Positions 32,753 to 33,846 of a DNA stretch of 33,846 bases are shown piece by piece. Origin of the DNA: Bacillota bacterium (GTDB lineage Bacteria > Bacillota > Bacilli > Alicyclobacillales > SLC66); NCBI GenBank assembly GCA_021805735.1, contig JAJZEE010000035.1:1-33846 (forward strand), written 5' to 3'. Position 1 is the first letter of the stretch; each line of letters begins with the position of its first letter. The position numbers and the translations under genes are program-made. Below the pieces are notes generated by a model. It searched no databases. It was not told where the DNA came from and saw only the letters and a program-made list of their open reading frames with translations.

Positions 32753-33846
32753 CTAGTACTGGCTGAGCGCTTTGAGAATATCCTGTTTCGAAGCCCACGC
32801 CCCGGCTGACCAGCTAGCCAACAGTCCGAGGACAGGACTTACAAGTATGGTACCGTAAATCCATGAAAATGGGAATGAGACTCCACTTGTTCGTGTAATG
32901 GACAGTAGTACGAGATAGGCAAATATGCCTCCGGAGAGGATGCCCAATGTCCCCCCAAAAATCGAGGTCATCATGCCCTCGGTGAAAATCAGCCTGACCA
33001 TTTGGAACTTCGTCATTCCAATTGCTCTCAAAGTGGCAAGTTCACGGATTCGTTGCCTGATGCTGCTTGCAGCATGGTTCATTAGGCCGAGGGTGGCGAT
33101 CCCTGCGATGATGAAAATGGTGGCAGCCAGAACGATGCTGAACAACACGGTTGGTTCCTGTGCTGCTTGTTTTTCTTTCATTTTGTTGATGAGTTGCACG
33201 TTTTGATAGAGGGGGTTTTGCAGCAGGCCCTGCAGGGTTTGGAGTATCTTTTGCGGATCGCCGCTGGTGATCTTGATCTGAATGCTGGAGAGATTACGAA
33301 TTGAAAAGTCGCGTTCCATCACAGATGAATTTGTAAACGACTCAACTTCGACCCCCTTCAACTTCCGAACTTGATTCGCCAGGTCCGGAGAAAACCCGCG
33401 TGTTACGTCAACTGCGCGAAGGATAATATCCTGTGGATAATTGAAATTGATCATTCGTGTCTGTCCTTCATCGATAACCTTTACTACGATCATACCCGCC
33501 ATGCCAACGGGAACGGCTAACATCAAGGCCCCGACACTCAGCGCGCTTCTGCGCTTGTAGCGGATGAGATTACGGCTGGCCAACAGGATATTGGAACCAA
33601 ATAAAGGCTTTAGGATCCATGCAAAGAGATGGGTGAAGGCCTGCATGCATTGGGGAATCCACATATACATCCCAATCACGAACCCCAGTCCACAAAATAG
33701 ATAAATCAACGAATCGAGCCTCATGATGCGCGTCAGAATGAATAGTACAAGACTTAGCCCTAAGCATACAGGCGCCAAAGACAACGACGGAGGTCCATTC
33801 GAAAGGTCACCTGAAGGCTCTGCGGTACGGTATGCCTCCAAAGGTG
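32753..33846 (-). CDS. FtsX-like ABC transporter permease (C-terminal part; cut by window edge)
   Basis: The open frame continues past the right edge. The visible 364 residues hold two membrane helices (about 22-38 and 45-62), an RNLIRYKRRSALSVGALML segment that marks the start of a second FtsX module, and an extracytoplasmic domain at about 130-225. The conserved FtsX C-terminus follows: RQRIRELATLRAIGMTKFQM and three more helices ending ASKQDILKALSQY. Large two-module permeases of this type (MacB/YknZ/BceB-like or lipoprotein-release type) work with a separate ATPase. The ATPase is presumably encoded to the right. A role in peptide or antimicrobial transport is possible but not shown. Confidence 0.82.
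   Translation of the reverse strand, partial: PLEAYRTAEPSGDLSNGPPSLSLAPVCLGLSLVLFILTRIMRLDSLIYLFCGLGFVIGMYMWIPQCMQAFTHLFAWILKPLFGSNILLASRNLIRYKRRSALSVGALMLAVPVGMAGMIVVKVIDEGQTRMINFNYPQDIILRAVDVTRGFSPDLANQVRKLKGVEVESFTNSSVMERDFSIRNLSSIQIKITSGDPQKILQTLQGLLQNPLYQNVQLINKMKEKQAAQEPTVLFSIVLAATIFIIAGIATLGLMNHAASSIRQRIRELATLRAIGMTKFQMVRLIFTEGMMTSIFGGTLGILSGGIFAYLVLLSITRTSGVSFPFSWIYGTILVSPVLGLLASWSAGAWASKQDILKALSQY

Overview
This window reads as chromosome of a spore-former-like Bacillales bacterium, plausibly Alicyclobacillaceae or a relative. The reasons are strong GGAGG-type ribosome binding sites, mostly GC-rich coding sequence, a FadF-like membrane Fe-S oxidoreductase, and a ywiB-speB-speE-penicillin-binding-protein neighbourhood resembling that of Bacillus subtilis. 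The genus call is inference. No rRNA, tRNA, CRISPR array or intact insertion sequence was seen.

Positions 1-4860 (minus strand) carry thl-hbd-acd-acd-meaB: thiolase, 3-hydroxybutyryl-CoA dehydrogenase, two related acyl-CoA dehydrogenases and the window-truncated methylmalonyl-CoA mutase chaperone. A FadR-like palindrome lies just upstream of thl. Next comes fdhD, with no formate dehydrogenase nearby.

Positions 6057-15780 (minus strand) form a lysine catabolic operon: kdd-kamA-kamB-kamC-kamD-kamE followed by a fadF-type gene. It combines lysine 2,3-aminomutase, B12-dependent lysine 5,6-aminomutase, its reactivase and diaminohexanoate dehydrogenase with a predicted route for electrons from acyl-CoA oxidation into the quinone pool. 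A near-consensus sigma-54 promoter lies in front of kdd. A RocR/BkdR-type sigma-54 activator (18254-19708) lies upstream on the same strand. The next steps, kce and kal, are not in the window, whereas the later steps hbd and thl are.

Between activator and operon sits a visibly more AT-rich insert on the plus strand (an MBL-fold hydrolase and a GNAT acetyltransferase), plus tandem palindromic repeats. Positions 19689-22150 hold a YwfO-like HD hydrolase and a divergent EcsC-family gene. Positions 22530-28173 hold ywiB, speB and speE (minus) and a class A penicillin-binding protein and aminotransferase (plus). A low-complexity protein of unknown function follows. From 29101 to the right edge, a more AT-rich minus-strand block encodes a DASS anion transporter, a histidine kinase, an OmpR-type regulator and the C-terminal part of an FtsX-like ABC permease.

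The least explained signal is a family of at least five intergenic palindromic elements plus one decayed copy. Their long stems differ in sequence between copies, yet each copy stays self-complementary. Two near-identical 139-nt copies differ by three fully compensated base-pair changes. A separate nested palindrome with perfect 19-bp terminal inverted repeats lies at 22182-22309.
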